The position numbers and the translations under genes were made by a program. Shown piece by piece: positions 20,589 to 32,233 of a stretch of DNA of 64,000 nucleotides (position 1 is the stretch's first letter; each line of letters begins with the position of its first letter). The notes beneath the pieces are model-generated. The model did no database searches, was not told the DNA's origin, and saw only the letters and a program-made list of their open reading frames with translations. Source of the stretch: Bacillus dicomae (GTDB lineage Bacteria > Bacillota > Bacilli > Bacillales > Bacillaceae_G); contig NZ_VHIV01000002.1 of NCBI RefSeq assembly GCF_006494425.1, positions 930,001-994,000 of the forward strand, read 5' to 3'.

Positions 20589-22990
20589 AATTTGCAAGTG
20601 TAATTGTTGATGTACCTGCACGTCAGACAGATCGACCATTTGATTATATTATCCCTAAAAAATGGGAAGATATTGTCCAGACAGGCATGCGTGTAGTAGT
20701 TCCGTTTGGCCCAAGGAAATTACAAGGTTTTATTATTGGGATCAAAGATTCGGTTGAAGTAGAAAGTAAGAAGTTAAAGGCGATTTATGAAATATTAGAT
20801 GTAACACCAGTTTTAAATGAGGAATTATTAAAGCTTGGATATTGGCTTACAAGTGAAACGTTATGTTATATGATTTCAGCTTTTCAGGTTATGCTTCCAA
20901 CGGCGATAAAAGCAACGTATAAAAAGCGACTACAACTTCGTAAACAAGAAGAAGTAGCACCTGAACTACTGGTTTTATTTCAGGACAAAGAAGCGATAGA
21001 TTGGGAAGTGATTGAGACACAGCCACATCTATACCGCACGATTCAACAAGAAATTAAAAATGGCACAATTGAAGTTGTTTATCAGGTAAAAGATAAAGTG
21101 CAAAAGAAGAAACAAAGAGTCGTTCAACCGGAGTTGCCAGAAGATAAATTAGAATTAGCAGCATTTGAACTGAAAAGTAAAAAACAACAAGATGTACTCT
21201 ATTATTTTGTGGAAAATTATAAAAGTGTGCCGTTAAAAGTAATAACAGAAGAGTTGCAAATAACAGATGCTCCGATTAAAGCACTTGTTAAAAAGGGGCT
21301 AATCTCAGAAAAGTATGTGGAAGTATATCGAAATCCGTATGACGATGATGATTTTGAACAAACGAAACCATTCCCACTTACGGAGGAACAAAAGCAAGTT
21401 ATTGCACCTATTTTATCATCAATTACAAATGAAACTTACAATCCATTTTTACTATATGGTGTTACAGGGAGCGGAAAAACAGAAGTATATTTACAATCTA
21501 TAGCAGCGGTGCTTGAGAAAGGAAAAGAAGCGATTGTGCTTGTTCCTGAAATTGCACTAACGCCTCAGATGGTAGATCGTTTTAAAGGTAGATTTGGCTC
21601 GCAAGTTGCGGTTCTTCATAGTGCGCTGTCTGTTGGAGAAAAATATGATGAATGGCGAAAGATTTTAAGAAAAGAAGTGAAAGTCGTAGTTGGTGCACGT
21701 TCAGCTGTATTTGCTCCTTTTGAAAATCTAGGGATTATTATTATTGATGAGGAGCATGAATCGAGCTATAAGCAAGAAGATAATCCGAGGTATCATGCAA
21801 GGGATGTAGCTGTGTGGAGGGGACAATATCACAAATGTCCTATCGTTCTTGGTAGTGCAACACCGACACTTGAATCGTTTGCAAGAGCGAAAAAAGGTGT
21901 TTATGGGTTACTAACGATGGAAAAACGTATGAACGAACAAGCCTTGCCGACAGTAGAAATTGTTGATATGCGCGAAGAACTTCGTGACGGGAATCGTTCC
22001 ATGTTTTCGAAGGCATTGCATGAAAAAATAGCAGATCGATTAGAAAAGAAAGAACAAATGGTGCTCTTTTTAAATAGAAGAGGTCATTCTACATTTGTTA
22101 TGTGTAGGGATTGTGGGTATGTTGTACAGTGTCCGCATTGTGATATCTCGCTGACATATCACAAAATGAACCATCGCTTAAAATGTCATTATTGCAGTTA
22201 CGAAGAGAATATGCCGACTGCGTGTCCTGCTTGTCAAAGTACATATATTCGTTTCTTTGGTACAGGTACACAAAAGGTAGAAGAAGAAATTACAAAACTA
22301 TTTCCAGAGGCACGAGTTATTCGAATGGATGTAGATACGACAAGTCGTAAAGGAATGCATGAAAAATTATTAAAGGCGTTCGGAGAAGAAAAAGCAGATA
22401 TATTACTTGGAACACAAATGATTGCGAAAGGATTAGATTTTCCTAAAGTAACACTTGTCGGGGTTTTAACTGCAGATACGATGCTTCACTTACCTGATTT
22501 TCGGGCGAGCGAAAAGACTTATCAGTTATTGACGCAAGTAAGTGGACGAGCAGGCAGACATGAATTACCAGGGGAAGTTATAATTCAAACGTATACGCCA
22601 GAACATTACAGTATAGAGTTAGCAAAGAACCAACAATATGATGTGTTTTTTGACCAAGAAATGCAAATGAGACGAACGAGACAATATCCACCTTACTACT
22701 ATGTTGTACTTGTGACGGTATCTCACCCGGAATTATTAAAGGCAGTACAAGTGACGGAAAAAATTGTCGGTCATTTACGATCACACTGCACAGAGCAAAC
22801 GATGGTGTTAGGACCGGTTGCTTCAGCAATTCCAAGGATAAAAGATAGATATCGTTATCAATGCATGATAAAATACAAACGGGAACCAAACTTAAAGAAC
22901 GTGCTCAAAATGGTAAATGAACATTATCAAGCAGAAATGCAAAAAGAGCTACAAATCTCAATTGATTTTAATCCAACAATGTTAATGTAG
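20585..22990 (+). CDS. priA: Primosomal protein N' (replication restart helicase)
   Basis: This 801-residue superfamily 2 helicase reloads the replisome at collapsed forks. After the N-terminal DNA-binding domain come Walker A GVTGSGKTEVY near residue 295 and the DEEH box (IIIIDEEHESSYKQ). The cysteine cluster that binds two zinc ions (CRDCGYVVQCPHC and CHYC/CPAC) lies around residues 510-560, followed by helicase motifs V and VI (SGRAGR). The start overlaps the coaBC stop. Confidence 0.97.
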   Translation: MKFASVIVDVPARQTDRPFDYIIPKKWEDIVQTGMRVVVPFGPRKLQGFIIGIKDSVEVESKKLKAIYEILDVTPVLNEELLKLGYWLTSETLCYMISAFQVMLPTAIKATYKKRLQLRKQEEVAPELLVLFQDKEAIDWEVIETQPHLYRTIQQEIKNGTIEVVYQVKDKVQKKKQRVVQPELPEDKLELAAFELKSKKQQDVLYYFVENYKSVPLKVITEELQITDAPIKALVKKGLISEKYVEVYRNPYDDDDFEQTKPFPLTEEQKQVIAPILSSITNETYNPFLLYGVTGSGKTEVYLQSIAAVLEKGKEAIVLVPEIALTPQMVDRFKGRFGSQVAVLHSALSVGEKYDEWRKILRKEVKVVVGARSAVFAPFENLGIIIIDEEHESSYKQEDNPRYHARDVAVWRGQYHKCPIVLGSATPTLESFARAKKGVYGLLTMEKRMNEQALPTVEIVDMREELRDGNRSMFSKALHEKIADRLEKKEQMVLFLNRRGHSTFVMCRDCGYVVQCPHCDISLTYHKMNHRLKCHYCSYEENMPTACPACQSTYIRFFGTGTQKVEEEITKLFPEARVIRMDVDTTSRKGMHEKLLKAFGEEKADILLGTQMIAKGLDFPKVTLVGVLTADTMLHLPDFRASEKTYQLLTQVSGRAGRHELPGEVIIQTYTPEHYSIELAKNQQYDVFFDQEMQMRRTRQYPPYYYVVLVTVSHPELLKAVQVTEKIVGHLRSHCTEQTMVLGPVASAIPRIKDRYRYQCMIKYKREPNLKNVLKMVNEHYQAEMQKELQISIDFNPTMLM

Positions 22991-23001
22991 CGGAGGGAAA
23001 T

Positions 23002-23472
23002 ATGGCAGTTTTAGAAATAGTAAAGCATCCAAATGAAGTGTTAGAAACACCGTGTGAAAGAGTAATTAACTTCGATAAAAAGTTAGTGAAATTGTTGAAA
23101 GATATGCATGAAACAATGTTAATTGCGGACGGAGTCGGTTTAGCTGCGCCTCAAGTAGGGGTGAGCTTGCAAGTGGCGGTAGTTGATATCGGTGATGATA
23201 CTGGAAAAATCGAGTTAATCAATCCATCGATACTAGAAAAACGTGGTGAACAAGTAGGTCCCGAAGGCTGTTTAAGCTTCCCGGGACTTTATGGTGAAGT
23301 GGAACGTGCGGATTATATTAAAGTACGTGCGCAAAATCGCCGAGGTAAAGTGTTTTTACTAGAAGCAGAAGGTTTTTTAGCGCGTGCAATCCAACATGAA
23401 ATCGATCATTTACACGGTGTGTTATTTACATCGAAAGTGACAAGATATTATGAGGAAAACGAATTAGAATAG
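23002..23472 (+). CDS. def: Peptide deformylase
   Basis: This 156-residue metalloenzyme removes the formyl group from nascent N-terminal methionine. All three motifs are present: GVGLAAPQ, EGCLSFPG with the metal Cys, and QHEIDHLHG with the two metal His and the catalytic Glu. CGGAGGG precedes the ATG. It lies next to fmt, the enzyme that adds the formyl group to Met-tRNA, as in most bacteria. Confidence 0.97.
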   Translation: MAVLEIVKHPNEVLETPCERVINFDKKLVKLLKDMHETMLIADGVGLAAPQVGVSLQVAVVDIGDDTGKIELINPSILEKRGEQVGPEGCLSFPGLYGEVERADYIKVRAQNRRGKVFLLEAEGFLARAIQHEIDHLHGVLFTSKVTRYYEENELE

Positions 23473-23495
23473 GTATTAGAAGGAGCGGTTTTTAA

Positions 23496-24440
23496 ATGAT
23501 AAAAGTAGTATTTATGGGAACACCGGACTTTTCAGTGCCGGTGCTTCGTCGTCTTATTGAAGATGGCTATGATGTAATAGGTGTTGTGACGCAACCTGAT
23601 CGTCCAGTAGGGAGAAAAAAAGTATTAACACCTACACCTGTTAAAGTTGAAGCAGAAAAACATGGTATTCCGGTGTTACAACCGTTAAGAATTCGTGAAA
23701 AAGACGAATATGAAAAAGTATTGGCATTAGAGCCAGATTTAATTGTAACAGCTGCGTTCGGTCAGATTGTACCAAATGAAATTTTAGAAGCACCGAAGTA
23801 CGGATGTATTAACGTCCACGCTTCTTTACTTCCAGAACTTCGTGGTGGTGCACCAATCCACTATGCAATTATGGAAGGTAAAGAAAAAACAGGTATTACA
23901 ATTATGTATATGGTAGAAAAATTGGATGCTGGTGATATCTTAACGCAAGTAGAAGTAGAAATAGAAGAGCGTGAAACGACAGGATCGTTATTTGATAAGT
24001 TAAGTGAAGCAGGGGCACATCTTTTATCTAAAACAGTACCTTTACTAATTCAAGGTAAGTTAGAACCAATTAAACAAAAAGAAGAAGAAGTAACGTTTGC
24101 ATATAATATAAAACGTGAGCAAGAGAAAATTGATTGGACAAAAACAGGTGAAGAAGTATACAATCACATTCGCGGATTGAATCCATGGCCAGTTGCTTAT
24201 ACAACTTTAGCAGGACAAGTTGTTAAAGTATGGTGGGGAGAAAAAGTACCCGTAACCGAAGCGACTGAAGCAGGTACGATTGTTGCGGTTGAAGAAGATG
24301 GCTTTGTTGTAGCAACTGGTAATGAAACTGGTGTTAAAATTACTGAATTGCAACCGTCTGGTAAAAAGCGTATGAGTTGTTCACAATTTTTACGTGGTAC
24401 AAAACCTGAAATTGGAACGAAGTTAGGAGAAAATGCATGA
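23496..24440 (+). CDS. fmt: Methionyl-tRNA formyltransferase
   Basis: This 314-residue enzyme formylates initiator Met-tRNA using 10-formyltetrahydrofolate. The N-terminal domain starts with [14 protein letters not shown] and contains the folate site [16 protein letters not shown] near residue 107-122. The C-terminal domain (from about 205) binds tRNA. AAGGAGCGG precedes the ATG. Its stop overlaps the rsmB start (ATGA). Confidence 0.97.
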   Translation: MIKVVFMGTPDFSVPVLRRLIEDGYDVIGVVTQPDRPVGRKKVLTPTPVKVEAEKHGIPVLQPLRIREKDEYEKVLALEPDLIVTAAFGQIVPNEILEAPKYGCINVHASLLPELRGGAPIHYAIMEGKEKTGITIMYMVEKLDAGDILTQVEVEIEERETTGSLFDKLSEAGAHLLSKTVPLLIQGKLEPIKQKEEEVTFAYNIKREQEKIDWTKTGEEVYNHIRGLNPWPVAYTTLAGQVVKVWWGEKVPVTEATEAGTIVAVEEDGFVVATGNETGVKITELQPSGKKRMSCSQFLRGTKPEIGTKLGENA

Positions 24441-25771
24441 GACAAAATGTTCGTGAATTAGCTCTTGATGGTTTAATTCAAGTGGAAAAAAGTGGTGCGT
24501 ACAGTAACTTACTTTTAAATAATCTAATTGAAAAAAGTACAATTGATAGAAAAGATATTGGCTTATTAACTGAAATTGTATATGGAACGATTCAACGTCG
24601 TGACACATTAGATTATTATTTACAGCCTTTTCTAAAAAAGAAGGTTGAGGCGTGGGTAAGAGTATTGCTTCGCTTATCTTTATATCAAATGATTTATTTA
24701 GACCGAGTGCCCGAAAGAGCGGCTATTCATGAAGCGGTAGAGATTGCAAAGCGTCGCGGGCATAAAGGAATTGCTGGTATGGTAAATGGTGTACTACGCT
24801 CAATTCAGAGAGAAGGTGTACCTTCTGTAGATGAAATCAAGGACCCAGTAGAACGTCTGGCAATTGCAACAAGTCATCCAGTTTGGCTTGTCCAAGAGTG
24901 GACTTCAGAATATGGTTTAGAGACTGCAGAGAAAATGTGTGAGGTCAACATGTTACCACCTGTACCAACAGCTCGTGTAAATGTTGATAAAATAACAGTA
25001 GAAGAAGCAATTGAGTTGTTGGCTAGTGAGGGTATAGAAGCGAAGCGTGGCGATTTATCAGATGATGCAATTCAAATTGAAAGAGGGAATGTAGCGCATA
25101 CAGATGCGTTCAAAAAAGGTTTTCTTTCTATTCAAGATGAAAGTTCTATGCTTGTAGCACGCGCTTTAGAGCCGAATGAGGGAGAGGTAGTTCTTGATAG
25201 TTGTGCTGCTCCGGGTGGAAAAACAACGCACATTGCAGAGCGATTAAAAGGAACTGGTCAAGTCATGTCTCTTGATTTACATGCACACAAAGTACGTTTA
25301 ATTAAACAACAAGCTGAGCGACTTGGTCTAGAAAATGTTGAAACAAAAGCATTAGATGCTAGAAAAGTGCAAGAACACTTTGCGAATGAAACGTTTGATA
25401 AAATATTAGTGGATGCACCATGTTCTGGATTTGGTGTAATTAGACGTAAGCCTGATATTAAGTTAGGTAAAGATAAAGGCGATAGCGAAAGATTATCGAC
25501 GATTCAATTTGCAATACTAGAAAAAATCGCACCGTTATTGAAACAAGGTGGTCGCCTTGTTTATAGTACGTGCACAATTGAGAAAATAGAAAATGAACAA
25601 GTAATAGAGCGATTTTTACAAGAACATCCTGAGTTTGAGTGGGATACTACGATAAAAGAGCGTATGCCAGAAAAACTAAGTCCATATATTGATGAAGGGC
25701 AAGTACAAATTTTACCGCATTATTTTGCAACAGATGGCTTTTATATTGCTTGTTTAAGGAAGAAGGTGTAG
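24437..25771 (+). CDS. rsmB: 16S rRNA (cytosine-967-C5)-methyltransferase
   Basis: This 444-residue enzyme modifies 16S rRNA at the P site. Residues 1-140 form the NusB-like RNA-binding domain. The SAM-dependent C5-methyltransferase domain has [13 protein letters not shown] (motif I), VDAPCSGFG (motif IV with the release Cys) and YSTCTI with the nucleophile Cys. It belongs to the def-fmt-rsmB-rlmN translation cluster. Confidence 0.96.
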   Translation: MRQNVRELALDGLIQVEKSGAYSNLLLNNLIEKSTIDRKDIGLLTEIVYGTIQRRDTLDYYLQPFLKKKVEAWVRVLLRLSLYQMIYLDRVPERAAIHEAVEIAKRRGHKGIAGMVNGVLRSIQREGVPSVDEIKDPVERLAIATSHPVWLVQEWTSEYGLETAEKMCEVNMLPPVPTARVNVDKITVEEAIELLASEGIEAKRGDLSDDAIQIERGNVAHTDAFKKGFLSIQDESSMLVARALEPNEGEVVLDSCAAPGGKTTHIAERLKGTGQVMSLDLHAHKVRLIKQQAERLGLENVETKALDARKVQEHFANETFDKILVDAPCSGFGVIRRKPDIKLGKDKGDSERLSTIQFAILEKIAPLLKQGGRLVYSTCTIEKIENEQVIERFLQEHPEFEWDTTIKERMPEKLSPYIDEGQVQILPHYFATDGFYIACLRKKV

Positions 25772-25775
25772 CATC

Positions 25776-26864
25776 GTGGAAACGACTGTGAGAAAACAAA
25801 AGAAAAATTTAGAAACGAAAAAACCATCAATTTACTCTTTACAACTTCATGAAATGCAAGATTGGTTAAAGGAACAAGGGGAACCAAAGTTCCGTGCCGG
25901 ACAAATTTTTGACTGGTTATATAAAAAACGTGTAAAAAATTATGAGGATATGTCAAACCTTTCTAAAGGATTGCGTGATAAATTGTCGAATTCCTTTGAT
26001 ATTACTACTTTAAAAACGTTAGTAAAACAAACGTCTTCGGATGGAACGATTAAATTCTTATTCCAGTTATACGATGGATATTCTATTGAAACGGTATTAA
26101 TGCGACATGAATATGGAAATTCCATTTGTGTAACAACGCAAGTGGGTTGTCGAATTGGCTGTACGTTCTGTGCTTCGACGCTTGGCGGTTTAAAACGAAA
26201 CCTAGAAGCTGGAGAAATTGTAGCGCAAGTAGTAGAAGTGCAGCGTGCACTTGATGAATCAGAAGAACGTGTAAGTTCTCTTGTTGTTATGGGAATTGGA
26301 GAACCATTTGATAACTACGATAATTTAATGGGATTCTTACGCATCATTAATCATGAAAAAGGACTTCATATTGGTGCGAGACATATGACAGTTTCAACGA
26401 GTGGAATTATCCCAAAAATTTACAAGTTTGCTGAAGAAGACTTACAAATTAATTTTGCGATTTCGTTGCATGCTCCAAACTCAGAATTACGTTCAAAATT
26501 AATGCCGATTAACCGTGCTTATAAGTTGCCTGATTTAATGGAAGCTATTAAATACTATGTAAATAGAACAGGGCGTCGTATTACTTTTGAATATGGACTA
26601 TTTGGAGGAGAAAATGACCAAGTTGAGCACGCTGAAGAGCTTGCTGCGCTCTTAAAAGGTGTAAAATGTCATGTGAACTTAATTCCGGTAAACTACGTAC
26701 CTGAACGTGATTATGTACGTACGCCACGTGAACAAATTTTCTTATTTGAAAAAACGTTAAAAGATCGTGGAGTGAATGTAACAATTCGCCGTGAACAAGG
26801 TCATGATATTGATGCAGCCTGCGGTCAGTTGCGTGCGAAGGAGCGCAAAGAAGAGACGAGGTGA
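25776..26864 (+). CDS. rlmN: Dual-specificity 23S rRNA/tRNA adenine-C2 methyltransferase
   Basis: This 362-residue radical-SAM enzyme methylates A2503 of 23S rRNA and, in some bacteria, tRNA A37. It has the cluster motif [10 protein letters not shown] (CxxxCxxC) near residue 119-126. A later Cys near the C-terminus (DAACGQLR) matches the methyl-accepting residue. It starts with GTG at 25776, four bases after the rsmB stop, with AGGAAGAAGGTG upstream. The next gene prpC starts four bases after its stop. Confidence 0.96.
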   Translation: METTVRKQKKNLETKKPSIYSLQLHEMQDWLKEQGEPKFRAGQIFDWLYKKRVKNYEDMSNLSKGLRDKLSNSFDITTLKTLVKQTSSDGTIKFLFQLYDGYSIETVLMRHEYGNSICVTTQVGCRIGCTFCASTLGGLKRNLEAGEIVAQVVEVQRALDESEERVSSLVVMGIGEPFDNYDNLMGFLRIINHEKGLHIGARHMTVSTSGIIPKIYKFAEEDLQINFAISLHAPNSELRSKLMPINRAYKLPDLMEAIKYYVNRTGRRITFEYGLFGGENDQVEHAEELAALLKGVKCHVNLIPVNYVPERDYVRTPREQIFLFEKTLKDRGVNVTIRREQGHDIDAACGQLRAKERKEETR

Positions 26865-26868
26865 CGAG

Positions 26869-27621
26869 ATGAAAGCCGTGTTTCTATCAGATAAAGGAAA
26901 AGTTCGTCAACATAATGAAGATAGTGCAGGAGTTTTTCACAATTTAGATGGAAATATTTTAGCGGTAGTAGCAGATGGAATGGGAGGTCATCGAGCTGGT
27001 GATGTAGCTAGCTCGATGACCATTCAATTATTCCATGATTATTGGAAGCAAACGCATAATATGAATGAGCCAAAAAAAGTAGAAGAGTGGTTACATACTA
27101 GTGTTGGGATTATTAATGAGCGTATATATGAGTACTCTAAGCAACATGTAGAATGTAATGGTATGGGAACAACACTTATAATAGCGATTTGTACGCCAAA
27201 CTTTGTGACAATAGGTCATATAGGAGATAGTCGTTGTTATATGATATCAGAGGGGACAATCTCGCTTGTAACGGAAGATCACTCACTTGTAAATGAACTT
27301 GTGAGACATGGTGAAATTTCAAAAGAAGACGCAGAATATCACCCGAAAAAGAATGTTTTGTTAAGGGCGTTAGGAACAGAAGAAAAAGTTGGATTGGATG
27401 TTAAAACATTGGTGCTAGAGGAAGATGATCAGTTACTTCTTTGCTCTGATGGATTATCTAACAAAGTTTCTATTGCGGATATGCAACAAATTTTACTTGT
27501 AAATGAACAGCTAGAAACTAAGGGGCAACGTCTCATTCAATTGGCGAATGATCGTGGCGGGGAAGATAATATCACCCTTGTTCTTATTGATTATGCGGGT
27601 TCGACAAACGAAAGTAGGTGA
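26869..27621 (+). CDS. prpC: PP2C-type protein phosphatase
   Basis: This 250-residue Ser/Thr phosphatase opposes the kinase PrkC encoded next to it. Metal-binding PP2C motifs are visible: the early Asp in [19 protein letters not shown], and [11 protein letters not shown] near the end. I chose the ATG at 26869 because it has ACGAGGTGACGAG upstream and gives the normal family start ([10 protein letters not shown]). An in-frame ATG at 26791 would overlap rlmN by 74 bases. Together prpC and prkC form the cell-wall-sensing signalling pair used in spore germination and stationary phase. Confidence 0.96.
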   Translation: MKAVFLSDKGKVRQHNEDSAGVFHNLDGNILAVVADGMGGHRAGDVASSMTIQLFHDYWKQTHNMNEPKKVEEWLHTSVGIINERIYEYSKQHVECNGMGTTLIIAICTPNFVTIGHIGDSRCYMISEGTISLVTEDHSLVNELVRHGEISKEDAEYHPKKNVLLRALGTEEKVGLDVKTLVLEEDDQLLLCSDGLSNKVSIADMQQILLVNEQLETKGQRLIQLANDRGGEDNITLVLIDYAGSTNESR

Positions 27622-27629
27622 AGTGCAAC

Positions 27630-29603
27630 GTGCTGATTGGAAAACGCTTAAATGACCGTTATAAGCTGCTGAAAATGATTGGTGGCGGTGGAATGGCCAA
27701 TGTGTATTTAGCTCATGATGATATACTGGGCCGGGATGTAGCGGTAAAAATATTAAGACTCGACTATTCAAATAATGAAGAGTTTATTAAACGTTTCCAT
27801 CGAGAAGCGCAGTCTGTTACAACGTTGTCGCATCCAAATATTGTGAATATGTATGATGTCGGAGAAGAAGATGGTATATATTATCTTGTAATGGAGTATG
27901 TACCAGGACAAACATTGAAGCAATACATAATTGAGCGAGGGATGTTACCGATAGGAGAAGCTCTTGATATTATGGAGCAGTTAACATCCGCCATGGCACA
28001 CGCCCATCATTTTGAAATTGTGCACCGTGATATTAAACCGCACAATATTTTAATTCGAGCTGATGGAATAATAAAAGTAACAGATTTTGGAATTGCGACA
28101 GCTACAAGTGCAACAACAATTACACATACAAATTCAGTACTCGGTTCGGTGCATTACTTATCACCAGAACAAGCACGCGGTGGGATAGCAAATAAACAAT
28201 CAGATATTTATTCCCTAGGGATTGTTATGTTTGAGTTGTTAACAGGAAGACAACCGTTTTCTGGCGAATCTGCTGTGGCTATAGCTTTAAAACATTTACA
28301 AAGTGAAATTCCGTCTCCAAAAAGATGGAATGAAAATATTCCGCAAAGTGTCGAAAATATTATATTAAAGGCAACTGCAAAAGATCCGTTTCATCGATAT
28401 CAATCTGCCAATGCGATGAAACGAGATATTGAAACTGCGCTCTATCCAGAGAGGATAAATGAGCAGCCATTTTACATACCGGAAGATATGGAAGCGACAA
28501 AAGCAATTCCGATTATTCAACAAGAACAATTATTCGAAAATGTAACTGATGAAACAATTGTTTTAAAAGGAAGTAAAGTGGATGAACAGACAAGAAAAGA
28601 AGAAACGGATTTAAATAAGAAGAAAAAACGAAGTAATAAATGGCTCAAAATTTTAATTACAACATTTTTACTTTTAGCGATTGGAATAACGTTAGCACTT
28701 ACTGTTATTCCGGGATTCTTTATTCCAAAAGATGTAAAAGTCCCTGATGTGGCTGGTATGAAGTATACGACAGCAGTAAATACATTAGTTGAAAAGGGTT
28801 TTGAGGTCACGGAACCTAATATTGTATATACAGATGATGTTGAAGCCGGTGATGTGATAAAAACAGACCCTGTGGCAGGAAGAGTCGTGAAAGAAAGCTC
28901 TAAAATTACCATCTATCAATCAGGTGGAAAAAAGAAAAATAAGATGAGTGATCTTACAGGAAAAGATTTTGAGAGTATAAGGACTGAATTAGAAGAAAAA
29001 TATAAACAAGTTACAATAAATTATATTGAAAATGATAGGCCAAAAGGTGAAATCGTAGAGCAAATCCCCACGCCTGATCAAATGGTAGTAGAGGCGGAAC
29101 AAGAACTGAAAATTTGGGTAAGTAAAGGTCCTTATCAAATTAGACCTGGTGATTTTTCAGGATGGACTGAAAATAGTGTCAATGGTTATTTGAATGAGAG
29201 AAAGCTAACTCCAGATATAAAACGGGAGTATTCTGATACTGTTGATAAAGGACTTGTAATTTCGCAATCTCCAAAACCAGGAACGCCGTTAAAAGAAGGG
29301 GATAAAGTGACGATTATTATCTCAGAGGGTCCTAAGCCGAAAGTAACGAAAACAGTGAAAGTGGATAATATTTCTATTCCGTATGAATCTTCTATAATAG
29401 GTGAGAAAAAACCGCAAACGATAGAAATTTATAAAGAAGATATGCAACAAAAAATGGATAGACCAATTGAAACTAGAACAATTTCAGAGTCGGCAACTGT
29501 TTCATTAGAATTTGTAATTCAAGAAGGTACAAAAGGACACTATAAAATTGTACGAGATGGTGTAACGATTATCGACAAAGAGGTACCATACCCAACTCAA
29601 TAA
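27630..29603 (+). CDS. prkC: PASTA-domain Ser/Thr protein kinase
   Basis: This 657-residue membrane kinase has an intracellular kinase domain ([12 protein letters not shown]-loop near residue 18, HRDIKPHN catalytic loop near 132, DFGIA), a single membrane helix near residues 340-362, and extracellular PASTA repeats from about 370 to 575. A C-terminal extracellular domain follows. In B. subtilis PrkC senses muropeptides and triggers germination. I placed the start at GTG 27630 (giving [14 protein letters not shown]) because AGGTGA precedes it at good distance. A GTG at 27618 overlapping the prpC stop would add four residues. Confidence 0.95.
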   Translation: MLIGKRLNDRYKLLKMIGGGGMANVYLAHDDILGRDVAVKILRLDYSNNEEFIKRFHREAQSVTTLSHPNIVNMYDVGEEDGIYYLVMEYVPGQTLKQYIIERGMLPIGEALDIMEQLTSAMAHAHHFEIVHRDIKPHNILIRADGIIKVTDFGIATATSATTITHTNSVLGSVHYLSPEQARGGIANKQSDIYSLGIVMFELLTGRQPFSGESAVAIALKHLQSEIPSPKRWNENIPQSVENIILKATAKDPFHRYQSANAMKRDIETALYPERINEQPFYIPEDMEATKAIPIIQQEQLFENVTDETIVLKGSKVDEQTRKEETDLNKKKKRSNKWLKILITTFLLLAIGITLALTVIPGFFIPKDVKVPDVAGMKYTTAVNTLVEKGFEVTEPNIVYTDDVEAGDVIKTDPVAGRVVKESSKITIYQSGGKKKNKMSDLTGKDFESIRTELEEKYKQVTINYIENDRPKGEIVEQIPTPDQMVVEAEQELKIWVSKGPYQIRPGDFSGWTENSVNGYLNERKLTPDIKREYSDTVDKGLVISQSPKPGTPLKEGDKVTIIISEGPKPKVTKTVKVDNISIPYESSIIGEKKPQTIEIYKEDMQQKMDRPIETRTISESATVSLEFVIQEGTKGHYKIVRDGVTIIDKEVPYPTQ

Positions 29604-29858
29604 TAATGAATTCCATTTTCTTTCAGAGAGGATGGAATGTATTACTCTTGCCTGTTATGCTGTCTACATATAGTGGACCGTATAACAGGCAAAAATATAT
29701 GATTCAAAAAGCTATAAAAGTGATACTGTTATAAATAATATTTTAAATTTGATGGTAGATTAAATATATTAACTTGTATATATGACGGGCTTTGAAATCA
29801 TTATTTAAAATTCAATATTAATTACAGTTTCACTGTATACAAAATAAAGGAGAATTAT
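29604..29858. other. Intergenic region with two stem-loops
   Basis: These 255 bases between prkC and rsgA contain no convincing ORF. Two inverted repeats are visible. One is ATTCCAT/ATGGAAT at 29610-29638. The other is GCCTGTTAT/ATAACAGGC at 29650-29690, with an inner GTC/GAC pair. Neither is followed by a T-tract, so they do not look like ordinary terminators. The rsgA promoter must lie here, but I cannot place it with confidence. Confidence 0.55.
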
Positions 29859-30740
29859 ATGCCAGAAGGAAAAATTGTAAAAGCTCTAAGTGGATTTTAT
29901 TATGTGCAGCATGAAGAAGGGGTTACACAATGTCGCGGGCGTGGTGTGTTTAGAAAAAATAAAATTACACCACTGGTAGGAGATCAAGTTGTCTTTCAAG
30001 CTGATAATCCAAGTGAAGGATATGTGCTTGAAGTATTTGATCGGAAAAATGAACTTGTTAGGCCTCCTATTGCTAATGTTGATCAAGCTATTCTTGTTTT
30101 CTCTGCAGTAGAACCAGATTTTAATCCGGGACTGTTAGATCGATTTTTAGTGCTGATTGAATATCATAACATTAAGCCGATTATTTGCATTAGTAAGATG
30201 GATTTAGTGGATGAAAAAATGAGAGAGACTGTTGAATCTTATGCAAATGACTATCGTGAGATGGGATACGATGTATTATTTACTTCTATAAATACATCGG
30301 AAAGTATTGATATTTTAAAACCATTCTTAGAAGGTTGTGTTTCTGTCGTTGCAGGGCAATCTGGTGTTGGGAAATCTTCTATGCTTAACGTTTTACGTCC
30401 AGAGTTAGAACTGAAAACGAATGATATTTCCTCGCATTTAGGACGCGGGAAACATACGACAAGACACGTAGAATTAATTGCGATTGGAAGCGGACTAGTT
30501 GCAGATACACCTGGTTTTAGTTCACTTGATTTCATAGATATAGAAGTAGAAGATCTTACATATTGTTTTCCAGAGTTGAAAGAAGCGAGCCAATACTGTA
30601 AATTTAGAGGGTGTACACATCTTTCTGAACCGAAATGTGCTGTGAAGGCAGCGGTTGAAGAGGGGAAGATTACAGAATATCGTTATAAGAATTACAAACA
30701 ATTCGTAGAAGAAATTAGAGAGAGAAAGCCGAGGTATTAG
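29859..30740 (+). CDS. rsgA: Ribosome small-subunit assembly GTPase RsgA
   Basis: This 293-residue circularly permuted GTPase (YloQ/YjeQ) acts late in 30S maturation. An N-terminal OB fold comes first. The G motifs are permuted: ISKMDL (G4) comes before GQSGVGKSS (G1) near residue 166, and DTPGFSS (G3) follows. A C-terminal zinc-binding [14 protein letters not shown] cluster completes it. AAGGAG precedes the ATG. rpe follows after two bases. Confidence 0.97.
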   Translation: MPEGKIVKALSGFYYVQHEEGVTQCRGRGVFRKNKITPLVGDQVVFQADNPSEGYVLEVFDRKNELVRPPIANVDQAILVFSAVEPDFNPGLLDRFLVLIEYHNIKPIICISKMDLVDEKMRETVESYANDYREMGYDVLFTSINTSESIDILKPFLEGCVSVVAGQSGVGKSSMLNVLRPELELKTNDISSHLGRGKHTTRHVELIAIGSGLVADTPGFSSLDFIDIEVEDLTYCFPELKEASQYCKFRGCTHLSEPKCAVKAAVEEGKITEYRYKNYKQFVEEIRERKPRY

Positions 30741-30742
30741 TT

Positions 30743-31387
30743 ATGATTAAAATTGCACCATCGATCTTATCAGCAGATTTTTCAAAATTAGGGGAAGAAA
30801 TTAAAGATGTAGAAAAAGGCGGAGCAGATTACATTCACGTTGATGTAATGGATGGACATTTCGTGCCAAATATTACGATCGGCCCGTTAATTGTAGAAGC
30901 TATCCGTCCGATTACATCGTTACCATTAGATGTACATTTAATGATTGAAAATCCTGATAACTATATCCCAACTTTCGCAAAAGCGGGAGCGGATATTATT
31001 ACTGTTCATGTAGAGGCGTGCCCTCATCTGCATCGTACAATTCAGTTAATTAAATCCCATGGTATTAAAGCGGGAGTTGTATTAAATCCGCATACGCCTG
31101 TTTCAGTGATTGAGCATGTATTAGAAGATATCGATATGGTATTACTTATGACAGTAAACCCTGGATTTGGTGGACAGAAATTTATCCATTCTGTATTACC
31201 GAAAATTAAACAAGTTGCAGAAATGGTTAAAGAGCGCAATCTAGAGGTAGAAATTGAAGTTGATGGTGGTGTAAACGCTGAAACAGCAAGACTTTGTGTG
31301 GAAGCAGGAGCAAATGTACTTGTAGCTGGATCAGCAGTATACAATCAAAAAGACCGCGGTGAAGCAATTCGTGTCATTCGTGGATAA
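30743..31387 (+). CDS. rpe: Ribulose-phosphate 3-epimerase
   Basis: This 214-residue TIM-barrel enzyme interconverts ribulose 5-phosphate and xylulose 5-phosphate in the pentose phosphate pathway. Signatures are [27 protein letters not shown] and [11 protein letters not shown], with catalytic and metal-binding Asp/His residues intact. It starts two bases after rsgA, as in other bacilli where rsgA-rpe-thiN are linked. Confidence 0.97.
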   Translation: MIKIAPSILSADFSKLGEEIKDVEKGGADYIHVDVMDGHFVPNITIGPLIVEAIRPITSLPLDVHLMIENPDNYIPTFAKAGADIITVHVEACPHLHRTIQLIKSHGIKAGVVLNPHTPVSVIEHVLEDIDMVLLMTVNPGFGGQKFIHSVLPKIKQVAEMVKERNLEVEIEVDGGVNAETARLCVEAGANVLVAGSAVYNQKDRGEAIRVIRG

Positions 31388-31465
31388 TGAATGAACGAGT
31401 CTTTATCCCAGTGAAATTTCTAGTGTAGTAAGTTTTCACTATGTATAAAGGATAGAGAAAAAATA

Positions 31466-31507
31466 TGTAAAAAGGCAATCTACCGAATGGCAGATTGCCT
31501 TTTTACA
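31466..31507 (+). terminator. Intrinsic terminator after rpe
   Basis: A 16-bp perfect stem (TGTAAAAAGGCAATCT with its complement) encloses a 10-base loop and carries a T-tract in its right arm. It separates rpe from thiN. Confidence 0.9.
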
Positions 31508-31525
31508 ATAGAAGGGGAAGAAAAC

Positions 31526-32167
31526 ATGATTATTCATATTTTAGCGGGAGGACCTGAGGAATATTTAGCAGATTTTTCCCGATATGAAAATGAGAAAGTA
31601 GTGTGGGCGGCAGTTGATAGAGGAGTATATCGTTTATTAAAAAGAGGAATTACTCCAGCTGTTGCGTTTGGAGATTATGATTCAGTTACTGAAGAGGAAT
31701 TAGTATGGATGGGCCAGCAAACAAAAGACTTACATATTGTACCTCGTGAAAAAGATCAAACAGATTTAGAAATTGCGATTAACTGGGCGTTAGAACAAAA
31801 TCCGAAATTGATTCGTATTTTTGGTGCCACTGGTGGAAGGCTGGATCACGGTTTAGCAAATATACAGATGCTTTTAAGAGGATTAGAAGTAGGGATAGAA
31901 ATGTGTATTGTAGACAATAAAAATGAAATAAGCGTGAAAAAAGTCGGTACACATATAATTGAAGATAATAAAAATTTCCCTTATGTATCTTTTGTGCCGG
32001 TTACTGAAATAGTGGAAGGGATTACATTACTCGGTTTTAAGTATCCTCTAACTAGTAAAACAATAGAATGGGGATCAACACTTTGTATTAGTAATGAACT
32101 CGTTGAGGAAAAAGGTACTTTTTCGTTTACTTCTGGCATATTAATGGTGATAAGAAGCACTGATTAA
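31526..32167 (+). CDS. thiN: Thiamine pyrophosphokinase
   Basis: This 213-residue enzyme converts thiamine to thiamine diphosphate (B. subtilis YloS/ThiN). The sequence shows the AVDRGVYRLL, FGDYDSV and KDQTDLEIAI motifs, the last containing the catalytic DxTD, followed by GATGGRLDH. I chose the ATG at 31526 with GAAGGGGAAG upstream; an upstream in-frame start at 31487 lies inside the rpe terminator. spoVM follows 66 bases later. Confidence 0.94.
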   Translation: MIIHILAGGPEEYLADFSRYENEKVVWAAVDRGVYRLLKRGITPAVAFGDYDSVTEEELVWMGQQTKDLHIVPREKDQTDLEIAINWALEQNPKLIRIFGATGGRLDHGLANIQMLLRGLEVGIEMCIVDNKNEISVKKVGTHIIEDNKNFPYVSFVPVTEIVEGITLLGFKYPLTSKTIEWGSTLCISNELVEEKGTFSFTSGILMVIRSTD

Positions 32168-32233
32168 AGAAACAATTTTGCTCCTTACATCATATAGTGA
32201 ACAAGTGGAGTAATGGGGATTAGGAGGGAAACC

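Noticed and set aside
28517-28912. 131-residue minus-strand ORF inside prkC
   Set aside because: Antisense shadow of the juxtamembrane and PASTA region; Ser/Thr-rich composition follows from the Lys/Glu-rich sense strand.
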